64,000 nt of DNA from Bacillus spizizenii TU-B-10 (GCF_000227465.1 NC_016047.1:1317001-1381000), one strand, 5' to 3'. Positions 49,579 to 58,254 are shown, numbered from the stretch's first letter. Numbers and translations: made by a program. The notes: generated by a model from the letters alone, not told the origin.

Positions 49579-50001
49579 TTAGTCTTTAATCATTTGTAAG
49601 TGGGGAATGCCGGCATCGAGAAATTCTTTTTCAGAAAGCACGCGATACCCATGTTTCTTGTAAAACGGCACAGCCTGCGTTTGCGCGTTTAAAATGAAAC
49701 CGGAAGCGCCGCCGTCTGCCGCCGCTTTTTCGAGTGCCTTCATAATGATGCCGCCGACACCGGAGGAGCGGTGGCTTTTCAATACGCAAATCCGCTCTAA
49801 CTTGCCGTAGCCGTCCTTCATTCGCCATCTTCCGGCGCCGACAGGCTTTCCGCCGTCATACACGACGATATGCTCCGACTCATTTTCAAGTTCGTCAATT
49901 TCTTCTTCAGCAGGTACGTTTTGTTCTTTGACAAAGACTTCTTTTCTTACATAAAATGCATCTTTCATTTGTTCTTCATTTTTTGCGATAACTGCTTCCA
50001 A
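49579..50001 (-). CDS. yjcF: YjcF, GNAT-family acetyltransferase
   Basis: 140-residue single-domain GNAT protein. The acetyl-CoA loop is CVLKSHRSSGVGGIIMKALEKA (about 71-92; R-x-x-G-x-G/A type), preceded by GAGRWRMKDGYGKLERI and followed by NAQTQAVPFYKKHGYRV. It is most like the ElaA/YjcF group of unknown substrate. Four bases separate it from yjcG, so yjcH-yjcG-yjcF probably form one operon. Confidence 0.9.
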   Translation of the reverse strand: MEAVIAKNEEQMKDAFYVRKEVFVKEQNVPAEEEIDELENESEHIVVYDGGKPVGAGRWRMKDGYGKLERICVLKSHRSSGVGGIIMKALEKAAADGGASGFILNAQTQAVPFYKKHGYRVLSEKEFLDAGIPHLQMIKD

Positions 50002-50005
50002 ACGA

Positions 50006-50521
50006 TTATTCTCCTCCGCCTAGCAAGAAGGTTTCATATACTGTCCACGATCCGTTTTCTAGCTGGTAAAGCAAGTGGAAACGATCAACGATTTCTTCAT
50101 GCGACACTTCCTGCATTTTTAATTGTCCCAGCACATCTGAATGCTCATCGTCGGAAAGATTTTGGCCGACCGTCACATGCGGAACGAAATTATATTCCTG
50201 TTCACCAGCCAACACACCGGTGTATAACTTTTCATTGAGTGTTTTTAATTCTTCCGTCGGCTCTGCTTTGATGTAAATGACATTATTGACAGGCGCAAAT
50301 GAGCTGTATTTTGTCATTTTGAGAACGATCGGATGGGACTCCTTTGCGATGTTTCTCAGATGTGATACAAGCTGATCCGCTTTCTCCTCTTTACATTCAA
50401 ACGATGCTCTCAGCGTCAAATGGGGCGGGATCAGGGAATAGCTCGGATCATAGCGCTTTCTGTAAGAGTTCGCAAGGTCTTGGAGTTTTTTTGATGGAAA
50501 TAAAACGATTCCGTATTTCAT
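50006..50521 (-). CDS. yjcG: YjcG, 2H (LigT/CPDase-like) phosphoesterase
   Basis: 171 residues with the two H-x-T motifs of the 2H superfamily: HLTLRASF (about 34-41) and HVTVGQNL (about 115-122). Such enzymes act on 2',3'-cyclic or 2'-5' phosphates, often in RNA. Its natural substrate is unknown. It lies between yjcH and yjcF on the same strand; ribosome site GGAGGGA. Confidence 0.9.
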   Translation of the reverse strand: MKYGIVLFPSKKLQDLANSYRKRYDPSYSLIPPHLTLRASFECKEEKADQLVSHLRNIAKESHPIVLKMTKYSSFAPVNNVIYIKAEPTEELKTLNEKLYTGVLAGEQEYNFVPHVTVGQNLSDDEHSDVLGQLKMQEVSHEEIVDRFHLLYQLENGSWTVYETFLLGGGE

Positions 50522-50557
50522 ATTATGTCCCTCCTGGAAATAAAGTATGATAGAATA

Positions 50558-51280
50558 TCAAAGCATTTTTTTCAGCGCCGGCGTGATGAGCGGCTGCCAG
50601 TATGTCCATTTGTGATCTCCGTCAAATGATTCAAAATAATAATCGGAAAGCTTCTCCTCCAGCAGCTGTTTCAGCTCCTGATTCGGTTCTGTAAAGTCCA
50701 GAATGTTTCCGTCTGTCGTGTGGACGTCAGTTTCTTTTGTTCCGATTTGGTGATAAATAGAGAGGTGTTTGATATCGTCTGACTGTTTCACAGCTCCCAA
50801 TACATGTTTGTCAACATAGGGAGACTGCATGATGATGTTTCCGAACATATTCGGATAATCAAGCGCTGTCATAAGAGAAACGGTCGCTCCGAGAGAATCA
50901 CCGATCAGCGTCCGACCGTAGCCGACTTGATAGGTTGGATACTCGTCATCCGCAAACGGAACGAGCTCATGGGCGATGAACCGTTTATACGCCGAAAATT
51001 TTGAGCCTTCCGGATGATAGGTTTTTCTGCGCTCTTTTACATCCTTATAAGGAACACCGATAATAATGCTCCGGTCTATTTCTCGCTTGGACAGCAATTC
51101 TTCGACCTGTCTGCCGATTCTCCCCAGCCTGAAATAATCGTGGCCGTCCTGCGCGATAATGACATGGTATTTATAAAGCGGGGAGTAGTTGGACGGCAGA
51201 TAAACGAGCAATGTCATTTCCTCGTTAAGCTCTTTTGAAAAGAATTTCTTTTCTTGCACTGTGCCGTTTTTCGGTGCCAT
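50558..51280 (-). CDS. yjcH: YjcH, esterase of the Fes/IroE-like (putative esterase) family
   Basis: 240-residue alpha/beta hydrolase of the esterase D/enterochelin-esterase-like family. The nucleophile elbow GDSLGATVSL (about 129-138) gives the Ser, and GDHKWTYWQP near the C-terminus holds the catalytic His. No signal peptide, so cytoplasmic. Substrate not established; siderophore esterases are the nearest named relatives. Divergent from metI. Confidence 0.88.
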   Translation of the reverse strand: MAPKNGTVQEKKFFSKELNEEMTLLVYLPSNYSPLYKYHVIIAQDGHDYFRLGRIGRQVEELLSKREIDRSIIIGVPYKDVKERRKTYHPEGSKFSAYKRFIAHELVPFADDEYPTYQVGYGRTLIGDSLGATVSLMTALDYPNMFGNIIMQSPYVDKHVLGAVKQSDDIKHLSIYHQIGTKETDVHTTDGNILDFTEPNQELKQLLEEKLSDYYFESFDGDHKWTYWQPLITPALKKML

Positions 51281-51390
51281 AATACATTCCTCCAGGACAT
51301 CACTAGACTTTCTTGCTGTTTTCCATTATTGTACCATGAATTATTAGAAATTTCTCTCTTTAAACTGTTCGGAACTCGAAGAAAAAAGTG

Positions 51391-51419
51391 TTGAAATAAA
51401 CTGCAAATTGCGCTAATAT
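51391..51419 (+). promoter_or_regulatory. metI-metC promoter
   Basis: TTGAAA (51391-51396), 17-bp spacer, TAATAT (51414-51419), about 24 bases before the SAM riboswitch. Confidence 0.75.
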
Positions 51420-51449
51420 AAAACAATCAGAAAATTGAAATCGATATTT

Positions 51450-51614
51450 CTTATCGTGAGAGGTGGAGGGACTGGCCCTTAGAAACCTCAGCAACCGGCT
51501 TGTTTTGCATTATGTGCAAAACGCCAAGGTGCTAAATCCAGCAAGCGTTTTTTATGCTTGGAAGATAAGAAGAAGCGTTAAACCCCTTCTTCTTATGAGG
51601 AAGGGGTTTTTTAT
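51450..51614 (+). promoter_or_regulatory. SAM-I riboswitch (S-box) with terminator
   Basis: P1 arms CTTATC (51450-51455) and GATAAG (51564-51569) enclose the S-box core: GAGAGGTGGAGGGACTGGCC, CTTAGAAACCTCAGCAACC, the GCAAAACGCCAAGGTGCTAAA-type block and GCTTGGAAGATAAG. The terminator AACCCCTT / AAGGGGTT with a T run (51581-51614) follows. SAM binding should switch off metI-metC. Confidence 0.97.
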
Positions 51615-51639
51615 TTTGAAAAGGGAAGGTGTCAGCTAT

Positions 51640-52761
51640 ATGTCACAGCACGTTGAAACGAAATTAGCCCAAATTGGAAACCGAAGCGACGAAGTAACGG
51701 GAACAGTGAGTCCTCCTATTTATTTATCAACAGCATACCGCCACAGAGGAATCGGAGAATCTACCGGATTTGATTATGTCCGCACAAAAAATCCGACACG
51801 CCAGCTTGTTGAGGACGCGATCGCCAGCTTAGAAAACGGAGCGAGAGGGCTTGCCTTCAGTTCGGGAATGGCTGCCATCCAAACGATTATGGCGCTGTTT
51901 AAAAGCGGAGATGAACTGATCGTTTCATCGGACCTATATGGCGGCACATACCGTCTGTTTGAAAATGAATGGAAAAAATACGGATTGACCTTTCATTACG
52001 ATGATTTCAGCGATGAGGACTGTTTACGCTCTAAGATTACGTCGAATACAAAAGCGGTGTTTGTGGAAACACCGACAAATCCGCTCATGCAGGAGGCGGA
52101 CATTGAAAAGATCGCCCGGATCACAAAAGAGTACGGTCTTCTGCTGATCGTTGATAATACATTTTATACACCGGTCTTGCAAAGGCCGCTTGAGCTGGGA
52201 GCCGACATTGTGATTCACAGTGCAACCAAGTATTTAGGCGGGCATAACGACCTGCTTGCGGGACTTGTCGTTGTAAAGGATGGGCAGCTTGGTGAGGAAA
52301 TGTTTCAACACCAAAATGCGATCGGCGCCGTCCTGCCTCCGTTTGATTCGTGGCTTCTGATGAGAGGAATGAAGACGCTGAGCCTCAGAATGCGCCAGCA
52401 TCAGGCAAACGCGCAGGAGCTTGCGGCGTTTTTAGAAGAGCAGGAAGAAATTTCTGATGTACTATATCCCGGAAAAGGCGGCATGCTGTCCTTCCGTCTG
52501 CAGAAAGAAGAGTGGGTTAACCCATTTTTAAAAGCGCTGAAGACCATTTGTTTTGCAGAAAGCCTCGGCGGGGTGGAGAGCTTTATTACATACCCTGCCA
52601 CACAGACACACATGGATATTCCTGAAGAAATCCGCATCTCAAACGGAGTCTGCAATCGTCTGCTGCGTTTTTCAGTCGGAATTGAACATGCAGAAGATTT
52701 AAAAGAAGACTTAAAACAGGCGTTATGTCAGGTCAAAGAGGGAGCTGTTTCATTTGAGTAA
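51640..52761 (+). CDS. metI: MetI, cystathionine gamma-synthase / O-acetylhomoserine thiolyase
   Basis: PLP enzyme (373 residues) joining cysteine with acetylhomoserine to make cystathionine. The Schiff-base Lys is in IHSATKYLGGHND; FVETPTNPLMQ and LAFSSGMAAIQTI are Cys/Met metabolism family blocks. The true start is the ATG at 51640 behind GGGAAGGTG; an open frame extends back into the riboswitch but has no ribosome site. Overlaps metC by eight bases. Confidence 0.96.
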   Translation: MSQHVETKLAQIGNRSDEVTGTVSPPIYLSTAYRHRGIGESTGFDYVRTKNPTRQLVEDAIASLENGARGLAFSSGMAAIQTIMALFKSGDELIVSSDLYGGTYRLFENEWKKYGLTFHYDDFSDEDCLRSKITSNTKAVFVETPTNPLMQEADIEKIARITKEYGLLLIVDNTFYTPVLQRPLELGADIVIHSATKYLGGHNDLLAGLVVVKDGQLGEEMFQHQNAIGAVLPPFDSWLLMRGMKTLSLRMRQHQANAQELAAFLEEQEEISDVLYPGKGGMLSFRLQKEEWVNPFLKALKTICFAESLGGVESFITYPATQTHMDIPEEIRISNGVCNRLLRFSVGIEHAEDLKEDLKQALCQVKEGAVSFE

Positions 52762-53926
52762 TCACAATTGGACGCTGGAAACCCAGCTCGTGCACAATCC
52801 ATTTAAAACAGATGGCACAACAGGAGCGGTTAGTGTACCGATTCAGCACGCATCAACTTTTCACCAATCTTCATTTGAAGAGTTTGGCGCGTATGATTAC
52901 AGCCGCTCAGGAACGCCGACAAGAACAGCGCTCGAAGAAACAATTGCCGCACTGGAAGGCGGAACGAGAGGATTTGCTTTCAGTTCAGGCATGGCTGCGA
53001 TCTCAACAGCATTTTTATTGCTGTCACAGGGTGATCACGTTCTTGTGACAGAAGATGTATATGGCGGAACCTTCCGCATGGTAACAGAGGTGCTGACCCG
53101 GTTTGGCATTGAGCACACGTTTGTTGATATGACGGATAGTAACGAAGTGGCGCGGAATATCAAGCCGAATACAAAGGTCATTTATATGGAGACACCGTCA
53201 AATCCGACACTTGGGATTACTGATATTAAAGCGGTTGTTCAGCTTGCAAAAGAAAACGGCTGTTTGACCTTTCTGGACAATACATTCATGACACCTGCAC
53301 TGCAGCGTCCGCTTGATCTCGGTGTGGATATTGTGCTTCACAGTGCAACAAAGTTCTTGAGCGGACACAGTGATGTGCTCTCAGGCCTGGCTGCTGTAAA
53401 GGATGAAGAGCTTGGGAAGCAGCTGTATAAGCTGCAAAACTCGTTCGGCGCCGTCCTTGGCGTGCAAGATTGCTGGCTTGTGCTGCGCGGATTAAAAACA
53501 TTGCAGGTCCGTTTAGAAAAAGCAAGTCAAACAGCTGAGCGGCTTGCGGAATTTTTCCAGAAGCATCCGGCGGTGAAGCGCGTGTATTATCCGGGGCTGG
53601 CTGATCATCCGGGCGCTGAAATCCATAAAAGCCAGTCAACGGGAGCGGGCGCCGTGCTATCTTTTGAGCTTGAAAGCAAAGAGGCCGTTAAGAAATTAGT
53701 AGAGAATGTATCACTTCCGGTCTTTGCTGTAAGCCTCGGCGCCGTGGAATCGATTTTGTCTTATCCGGCAACGATGTCTCACGCGGCAATGCCTAAGGAA
53801 GAGCGTGAAAAACGCGGCATCACAGACGGCCTGCTCCGTCTTAGCGTGGGAGTCGAACATGCAGACGATTTAGAACGTGATTTCGCACAAGCGCTGAAAG
53901 AAATTGCGCCAGTGGCGATTCGTTAA
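52754..53926 (+). CDS. metC: MetC, cystathionine beta-lyase
   Basis: PLP enzyme (390 residues, yjcJ of 168) cleaving cystathionine to homocysteine, the next step after MetI. Schiff-base Lys in LHSATKFLSGHSDVLSG; YMETPSNPTLGITDI and GFAFSSGMAAIST are family motifs. It starts at TTG 52754 inside the end of metI (GAGGGAG ribosome site), so the two are translationally coupled. Together they form the transsulfuration branch toward methionine. Confidence 0.96.
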   Translation: MSNHNWTLETQLVHNPFKTDGTTGAVSVPIQHASTFHQSSFEEFGAYDYSRSGTPTRTALEETIAALEGGTRGFAFSSGMAAISTAFLLLSQGDHVLVTEDVYGGTFRMVTEVLTRFGIEHTFVDMTDSNEVARNIKPNTKVIYMETPSNPTLGITDIKAVVQLAKENGCLTFLDNTFMTPALQRPLDLGVDIVLHSATKFLSGHSDVLSGLAAVKDEELGKQLYKLQNSFGAVLGVQDCWLVLRGLKTLQVRLEKASQTAERLAEFFQKHPAVKRVYYPGLADHPGAEIHKSQSTGAGAVLSFELESKEAVKKLVENVSLPVFAVSLGAVESILSYPATMSHAAMPKEEREKRGITDGLLRLSVGVEHADDLERDFAQALKEIAPVAIR

Positions 53927-53927
53927 A

Positions 53928-53957
53928 AAGAAGCCGGGGATGGCCCCGGCTTCTTTT
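53928..53957. terminator. metIC/yjcK terminator
   Basis: Stem AAGAAGCCGGGG / CCCCGGCTTCTT with a four-base loop and a T run after metC; it abuts the yjcK stop on the opposite strand. Confidence 0.88.
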
Positions 53958-53958
53958 G

Positions 53959-54501
53959 TTATTCATCATCAGGATTCAGAATCGCGAGGACTTGATGATC
54001 CTCCCAAACGCCGTTGATTTTCACATTTTTCCGGGCGATGCCCTCTTTATGAAATCCCGCTTTTTCCAATACACGCATGGACCCGAGATTGCGGGGCATC
54101 ACACCGGCTTCAATACGGTGCAGTTTCAATTCGTGAAACGCAAAATCAACAATCAATTTGACGGTCTCTGTCATAAGGCCCTTTCCATTATGGGCTTTGT
54201 CTAAAAAATACCCGATGAACGCAGTTTGCAGCGCCCCGCGGATGATTTGAAAGAGCGAAACCGTCCCGATTAATGTATTGTCTGACGCAGCGAAAATGCC
54301 GAAATGATACTCTTCATCTTCCTCCAGTCTTTGCTGATACTCTGCTATTCTTTTTCTTTGCCCCTCAACCGTATAGTAATCGTCTGCGCGTATCATGGAG
54401 AACTGTTCAAAGAAGTCCTGATTTTCGCTTTGCAGTCGCAGATTTTCTTCCGCATCCTTTACTTCTAAAGGTCTTACATAGATGTTTTTTCCTTTTAACA
54501 T
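53959..54501 (-). CDS. yjcK: YjcK, RimJ/RimL-type acetyltransferase
   Basis: 180-residue GNAT protein of the ribosomal-protein-alanine acetyltransferase type (Acetyltransf_3). LKGKNIYVRPLEVKDAEENL is the family start; IGYFLDKAHNGKGLMTETVKLIVDFAF-like acetyl-CoA region (about 92-115) and RNLGSMRVLEKAGFHKEG follow. Substrate may be a protein N-terminus or small amine; not known. RBS GGAGAG. Confidence 0.88.
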   Translation of the reverse strand: MLKGKNIYVRPLEVKDAEENLRLQSENQDFFEQFSMIRADDYYTVEGQRKRIAEYQQRLEEDEEYHFGIFAASDNTLIGTVSLFQIIRGALQTAFIGYFLDKAHNGKGLMTETVKLIVDFAFHELKLHRIEAGVMPRNLGSMRVLEKAGFHKEGIARKNVKINGVWEDHQVLAILNPDDE

Positions 54502-54571
54502 ATCAGTGATCTCTCCGTTCTCATGTCAGCATTCCTCTTACATTATTCTGAGGAAACTGTAAAAATCCTTT

Positions 54572-55761
54572 TTATAAGAAAGAAGAAAACCAGTTTCCCA
54601 TAAAGGTGCCGACATAGTTCCCAATTAAGTAGCCGAGCGTACCAACAAGCATGATCGGGGCGACAAGTTCCCGCCATCCCTTGGCAATTGCCATCGCAGC
54701 TGCGGTCGTAGGCCCCCCGACAGCAGCGTTGACAGCGAGCAGAATTTCTTCAAGCCGCACGCGGAACAATTTTCCGACGGCTAAGGAAACAGTTAAATTG
54801 CTAATCGCAATGATAAACACAAATAATAGAATAAAAGGCGCATTGGTAACGATTAAGCGCAGATCTGCAGGAATGCCGATCACCACAAAAAACAAATATA
54901 TCAAAAAGGTTCCAAGCTCTTGAGATCCATTAAGCCTTTCAAAAAACGAGGGAATAGAAAAATGATAAGAACAGTTAAAGACGTGAGCATCAGATACTGA
55001 TCGCCAAGCGTTCCGGTCAAAAGGGGATGAGAAAAAAGGCTTTTAAAAAAGCCGGAAATCTTCACACTAACTGCAACAAGCGCAAAAGCAGCACCGGCAT
55101 TAAAAGCGATATCCTTTAAGGAAATGTCCTTCCGTTTCCAATAGCTTTCTGCACTGTTTCCGCTCTTTCCATCGGCTTTTACTTTTTCTTCAAACGGCAT
55201 AGCATAATGCCGCTGAAACCATTTAACTGCAGGAATGCTGATTAATATAAAAAACAAAAGCGCCATCATAACATTATCAGCCACAACGGTAGCTGACACA
55301 TATTCCCCCGGTGTCTCAAATTTTGCCGCCATCGCCGCAAAATTGATCCCGCCGCCGATATAAGAGGCGCTGATCATCCCGCCGATTTTATCTAAATAAG
55401 GAATATGCTGTTTGAGTAGAAAAAAAGCAAGGATGCTGCCGAGCACAGTTCCAGCGGAGCTAATCAGAAATATAAACAGCAAACGCCTGCTTTCCTTAAA
55501 AATCTGCCGCACATTGATCTGAAACAGCAAAAGGGGAATCGCCAGGGGCACCACATAAGCCCACACAGTATCATACACAGGCGACTCAACAGGAAGCACT
55601 CCTATATTTGTAAACACCATAGCACCTAAAAGCGCAATGATAGCACCCGACACAGCGGACGCCCACTTAAAGCGCTGCTCCAGCCCGATGCTCACTGCCG
55701 CCCACACCGCAATAAATCCCCACAATACCCAAACATCATCAGAAGAAATCAAAGAATGCAA
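54572..55761 (-). pseudogene. yjcL: yjcL, DUF819 membrane protein split by a -1 frameshift
   Basis: Two overlapping minus-strand frames make up one protein of about 396 residues. Codons 1-286 (55761-54901) cover about eight hydrophobic segments and end abruptly at LMDLKSLEPF. The second frame (54904-54572, 110 residues) carries on with LIYLFFVVIGIPADL to the normal end. Reading one extra A in the AA at 54930-54931 (minus strand TTAATGG to TTAAATGG) restores LNGSQELGTFLIYLFF. DUF819 proteins are predicted carboxylate or amino acid transporters. I infer an inactivated gene, unless this is a sequencing error. Confidence 0.85.
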
Positions 55762-55856
55762 AACCCCATCACTCCTATTGTTAGAAAATTAAGACATATT
55801 ATAATAGCCGGGGAACGGAACAGCAAGTCCGAAAAAAAGTTTTTCTAAAAAAGCAG

Positions 55857-55885
55857 TTGACGAATAGAAGGGAAGGTTATATAAT
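55857..55885 (+). promoter_or_regulatory. tRNA-Val promoter
   Basis: TTGACG (55857-55862), 17-bp spacer, TATAAT (55880-55885), 50 bases before the tRNA. Confidence 0.8.
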
Positions 55886-55934
55886 AGAACTTGTCAGAAA
55901 GACAACAACATACCCAGCAACACATACATATCAT

Positions 55935-56007
55935 GATTCCGTAGCTCAGCTGGGAGAGCGCTACCTTGACAGGGTAGAGGTCGCTGGTTCGAGCCCAGTC
56001 GGAATCA
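55935..56007 (+). tRNA. tRNA-Val (GAC)
   Basis: 73-nt cloverleaf: acceptor GATTCCG / CGGAATC with discriminator A, D-arm GCTC...GAGC, anticodon stem CTACC / GGTAG with loop TTGACAG (anticodon GAC, valine), T-arm GCTGG-TTCGAGC-CCAGT-type. CCA is not encoded. It has its own promoter and terminator. Its 3' half is repeated at 58164-58212, marking it as an insertion target. Confidence 0.95.
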
Positions 56008-56009
56008 TA
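55961..56009. repeat. Left direct repeat (tRNA-Val 3' half, att-like)
   Basis: Matches 58164-58212 at 46 of 49 positions by eye; the last 45 bases match at 43. This is the typical attachment site made by tRNA-targeting integrases. Confidence 0.8.
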
Positions 56010-56013
56010 GCTT

Positions 56014-56040
56014 AAACCCTTGCACAGCAAGGGTTTTTTA
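56014..56040 (+). terminator. tRNA-Val terminator
   Basis: Perfect stem AAACCCTTGC / GCAAGGGTTT with an ACA loop and six T, right after the tRNA. Confidence 0.88.
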
Positions 56041-56129
56041 CTTTTTATAGGGGCTGTCGGTTTTATTAATGCAGTATATGATTTAAATGAAAACCTAGGA
56101 ATAATATTGAGTTGAGAAGATAAAATAAA

Positions 56130-56159
56130 AACCCCATTTCTAAAGTCCAAAATGGGGTT
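56130..56159 (-). terminator. rap-phr terminator
   Basis: Stem AACCCCATTT / AAATGGGGTT with a ten-base loop; on the minus strand a T-rich end follows, 15 bases past the phr stop. Confidence 0.8.
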
Positions 56160-56173
56160 ATTTCAATATCATA

Positions 56174-56296
56174 TTAAGTTGCTGCTCTATCTGCGACCTT
56201 ATAAGTGGACTGCTCAGAAAGAGCGTATGAAGCGCTGGATACTCCAACAATGCCAAGCAAGAGCGCTAAACAAATTGCAATTTTACATTTTTTCAT
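56174..56296 (-). CDS. Phr signalling peptide precursor (40 aa)
   Basis: Reads MKKCKIAICLALLLGIVGVS to a Sec signal, cleavage near SSASYA, then a short exported tail ending YKVADRAAT. Phr precursors of B. subtilis are about 40 residues and release a C-terminal penta- or hexapeptide with Arg near position 2, so DRAAT (or ADRAAT) is the predicted signal. The start lies inside the end of rap (14-base overlap), the usual rap-phr arrangement. After export and cleavage the peptide would be re-imported by Opp or App. Too short for many gene finders. Not one of the peptides I recall from strain 168. Confidence 0.85.
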   Translation of the reverse strand: MKKCKIAICLALLLGIVGVSSASYALSEQSTYKVADRAAT

Positions 56297-57446
56297 TTAA
56301 ATGTTTCCCCCTTTGAATTTGTTTACGTGCTTCAATTGCCATTTGATAAAAATCGACCGCATCATGTCTGTCTTCTTTGTTGGTCAAAAAATCAGCAACA
56401 GCAACAGCGTATTCTTCCATATCACCATAAAGGTTTTTCTCTTTGAAGAACTTGAACACTTCTCTAAGTGTTTGTAAGTCAAATGATAAATAAAGACCTT
56501 TAACCAGTTTTAATTTCTCGGTTACTTCCTGGTTGTTGTGTCGAGCAGCAACCTTCTGACCTTCCTGGTATAATTCTAATGCAGCCTTTACATCATTCTT
56601 CTTTGCTTTGACATATGCAAGATTAAAAATCGCTTTGGACTCATAAATGTGCTTTCGATCCTTATGAATTTCATAGGCGATTTGAAAATGTTTCTCAGCA
56701 TTGTCAAGTTCTTCAAGGTTATTATAACATAACCCCACATTAAAATGAGCTGAACCAATTAAATGTTGCTCCCCTATTTCTAGGGCATCTTTTAAAGCTT
56801 TTTCAGCTGTTTCTAAAGCATCCTCATAACACATTTTGTCTAGCCAATTCCCAAATATAACAAATTGACATTGGACCATTTCTTTGCCATATGTAAGGTT
56901 ACCCTGAGCATCTTTTTGCTCCTTAAATATAGAGTATGCTCGCTGAGCATAATTCATTGAAAAATGAGTCTCTTTCATATAGTAATAGACTTCAGACACT
57001 TTGAAATAGAACTCTGCCTTATCTGTATTTGCGTTTTCATCTAATAAATCAAGATATTTTTCTGCTTCGCGATAATATGTTAAAGCAATAACTAAATCTC
57101 TCGTTCTAAAATGATACATGCCGGTAAAAAAATTATAATAGAACTCTATTGTATTCGTGAGGGATTCAGGGGCCATATTTTCCCTTGTCTTTTTGAGATC
57201 AGAATAAACACCATCTATATTTTTAACAGAGTCAGGTTCGAGATACGACAGCATTATTTCGTGCCGTAGCTTTAATAGCTGGAGATAGACTGCTACTTTT
57301 TCATTTTTCTCCATCATATCGAATTCTTTTTCAACTTTTTGTTTCATTTCTTTTGCTTTCTCAACTCGACCCTGCTTTATGACAACATACCAATGATTAA
57401 TGTCTGTAGTTACATAATGATATGGTATTAAATCCGAAACAGACAA
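56283..57446 (-). CDS. Rap-family TPR regulator (phosphatase or anti-activator)
   Basis: 387 residues with the Rap layout: an N-terminal three-helix bundle (about 1-75, with IPYHYVTTDINHWYVVIKQG) joined to six or so TPR repeats (e.g. AHFNVGLCYNNLEELDNAEKHF and KAIFNLAYVKAKKNDVKAALE). Rap proteins dephosphorylate Spo0F or block DNA binding by response regulators such as ComA, and are inhibited by their Phr peptide. It starts at TTG 57446 behind AAAGGAGG; a TATAAT lies at 57480-57485 (minus). Which target it controls cannot be read reliably. Located in the tRNA-flanked insert. Confidence 0.9.
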   Translation of the reverse strand: MSVSDLIPYHYVTTDINHWYVVIKQGRVEKAKEMKQKVEKEFDMMEKNEKVAVYLQLLKLRHEIMLSYLEPDSVKNIDGVYSDLKKTRENMAPESLTNTIEFYYNFFTGMYHFRTRDLVIALTYYREAEKYLDLLDENANTDKAEFYFKVSEVYYYMKETHFSMNYAQRAYSIFKEQKDAQGNLTYGKEMVQCQFVIFGNWLDKMCYEDALETAEKALKDALEIGEQHLIGSAHFNVGLCYNNLEELDNAEKHFQIAYEIHKDRKHIYESKAIFNLAYVKAKKNDVKAALELYQEGQKVAARHNNQEVTEKLKLVKGLYLSFDLQTLREVFKFFKEKNLYGDMEEYAVAVADFLTNKEDRHDAVDFYQMAIEARKQIQRGKHLNEKM

Positions 57447-57727
57447 TCAAATACCTCCTTTTATTTACATATATTTAATATTATACCACCAAGGGCACAC
57501 TCTAATAGAACCATTTTTCGAAAAAACTTTCTATTCAGACTGAAATAAAGGTCAGAATAAGCATAAATAAGGACATCTGATACGGACCCTTTAGCTTGCT
57601 TTAGAATTATAGAAAGTTGGTCTAAAAGGCTCCCAATGTCGTTTAATGATTTATAAATGATATCTACATTTTTCAAGAAAATGTTATAATGAAAAGCCAT
57701 AAAATGATATGAAGAGGGGCAATTTCG
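57447..57727. other. Intergenic region between rap and the ABM-domain gene
   Basis: 281 AT-rich bases. Minus-strand TATAAT at 57480-57485 for rap; plus-strand TATAAT at about 57685-57690 for the next gene. A minus-strand frame (90 codons, 57461-57733) runs through it, but has no ribosome site and overlaps both promoters, so I do not call it a gene. Confidence 0.5.
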
Positions 57728-58009
57728 ATGCATTACATAACGGCATGCTTAAAAATCATCAGTGATAAAGACCTTAATGAAATAATGAAGGAATTCAAAA
57801 AACTTGAGGAAGAAACGAACAAAGAAGAAGGGTGTATCAAATTCCATGCTTATCCGCTTGATCCATCAGAACGTAAAATAATGCTTTGGGAGATTTGGGA
57901 AAACGAAGAAGCTGTGAAAACCCATTTCACGAAAAAACACACAAAAGACGTTCAACAACAAGAATTAACGGAAGTAGAATGGTTAATGAAAAGCAATGTG
58001 AATGATTAA
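57728..58009 (+). CDS. Small ABM-domain protein (YgiN/quinol monooxygenase-like)
   Basis: 93 residues matching the antibiotic biosynthesis monooxygenase pattern: a first strand YITACLKI, helix KEFKKLEEETNKEEGCIKFHAY, then ERKIMLWEIWENEEAVKTHF and KKHTKDVQ. This dimeric alpha-beta barrel family includes quinol and aromatic monooxygenases and haem-degrading enzymes; none can be assigned here. RBS GAGGGG ten bases before the ATG. Only cargo gene besides rap-phr in the insert. Confidence 0.78.
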   Translation: MHYITACLKIISDKDLNEIMKEFKKLEEETNKEEGCIKFHAYPLDPSERKIMLWEIWENEEAVKTHFTKKHTKDVQQQELTEVEWLMKSNVND

Positions 58010-58163
58010 AAGGCTTTTTAAAAAGAGAGATAAAGTTGGCAGTTTGTTGTCCAACTCTATCAACAATCATCCTTTTCATTCAGAAGTCATCAGATGTACA
58101 ATTCAATAGCCTTGAAGTTATAGGGCTGGTCAGAATCGAATATACTTGTTCAAAAGGCATCAA

Positions 58164-58212
58164 CTAACTTGACAGGGGAGAGGTCGCTAGTTCGAGCCCA
58201 GTCGGAATCATA
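58164..58212 (+). repeat. Right direct repeat: tRNA-Val 3' half remnant (att-like)
   Basis: Carries the anticodon stem end, T-arm and acceptor 3' strand of tRNA-Val with three differences in 49 bases, including G for T in the stem and A for G in the T-arm. It lacks the 5' half, so it cannot be a functional tRNA. With 55961-56009 it bounds the insert. Confidence 0.8.
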
Positions 58213-58214
58213 CA

Positions 58215-58254
58215 CGGCGGTTAGAAGCGTTATCACGTTTCTAGCCGTTTTTTT
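58215..58254 (+). terminator. Terminator after the tRNA remnant
   Basis: Imperfect stem CGGC..TTAGAA.CG / CG.TTCTA.GCCG followed by seven T. Its place relative to the tRNA remnant mirrors the terminator behind the intact tRNA, so it may be the original tRNA terminator displaced by the insert. Confidence 0.65.

Noticed and set aside
51463-51639. N-terminal extension of metI through the leader
   Set aside because: The sequence is the SAM-I riboswitch and its terminator; the ribosome site and ATG at 51640 fit the known MetI length.
53286-53639. 117-codon minus-strand frame in metC
   Set aside because: Shadow of the conserved metC frame.
57461-57733. 90-codon minus-strand frame upstream of rap
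   Set aside because: No ribosome site, it overlaps the likely promoters of rap and of the ABM-domain gene, and its codon use looks random.
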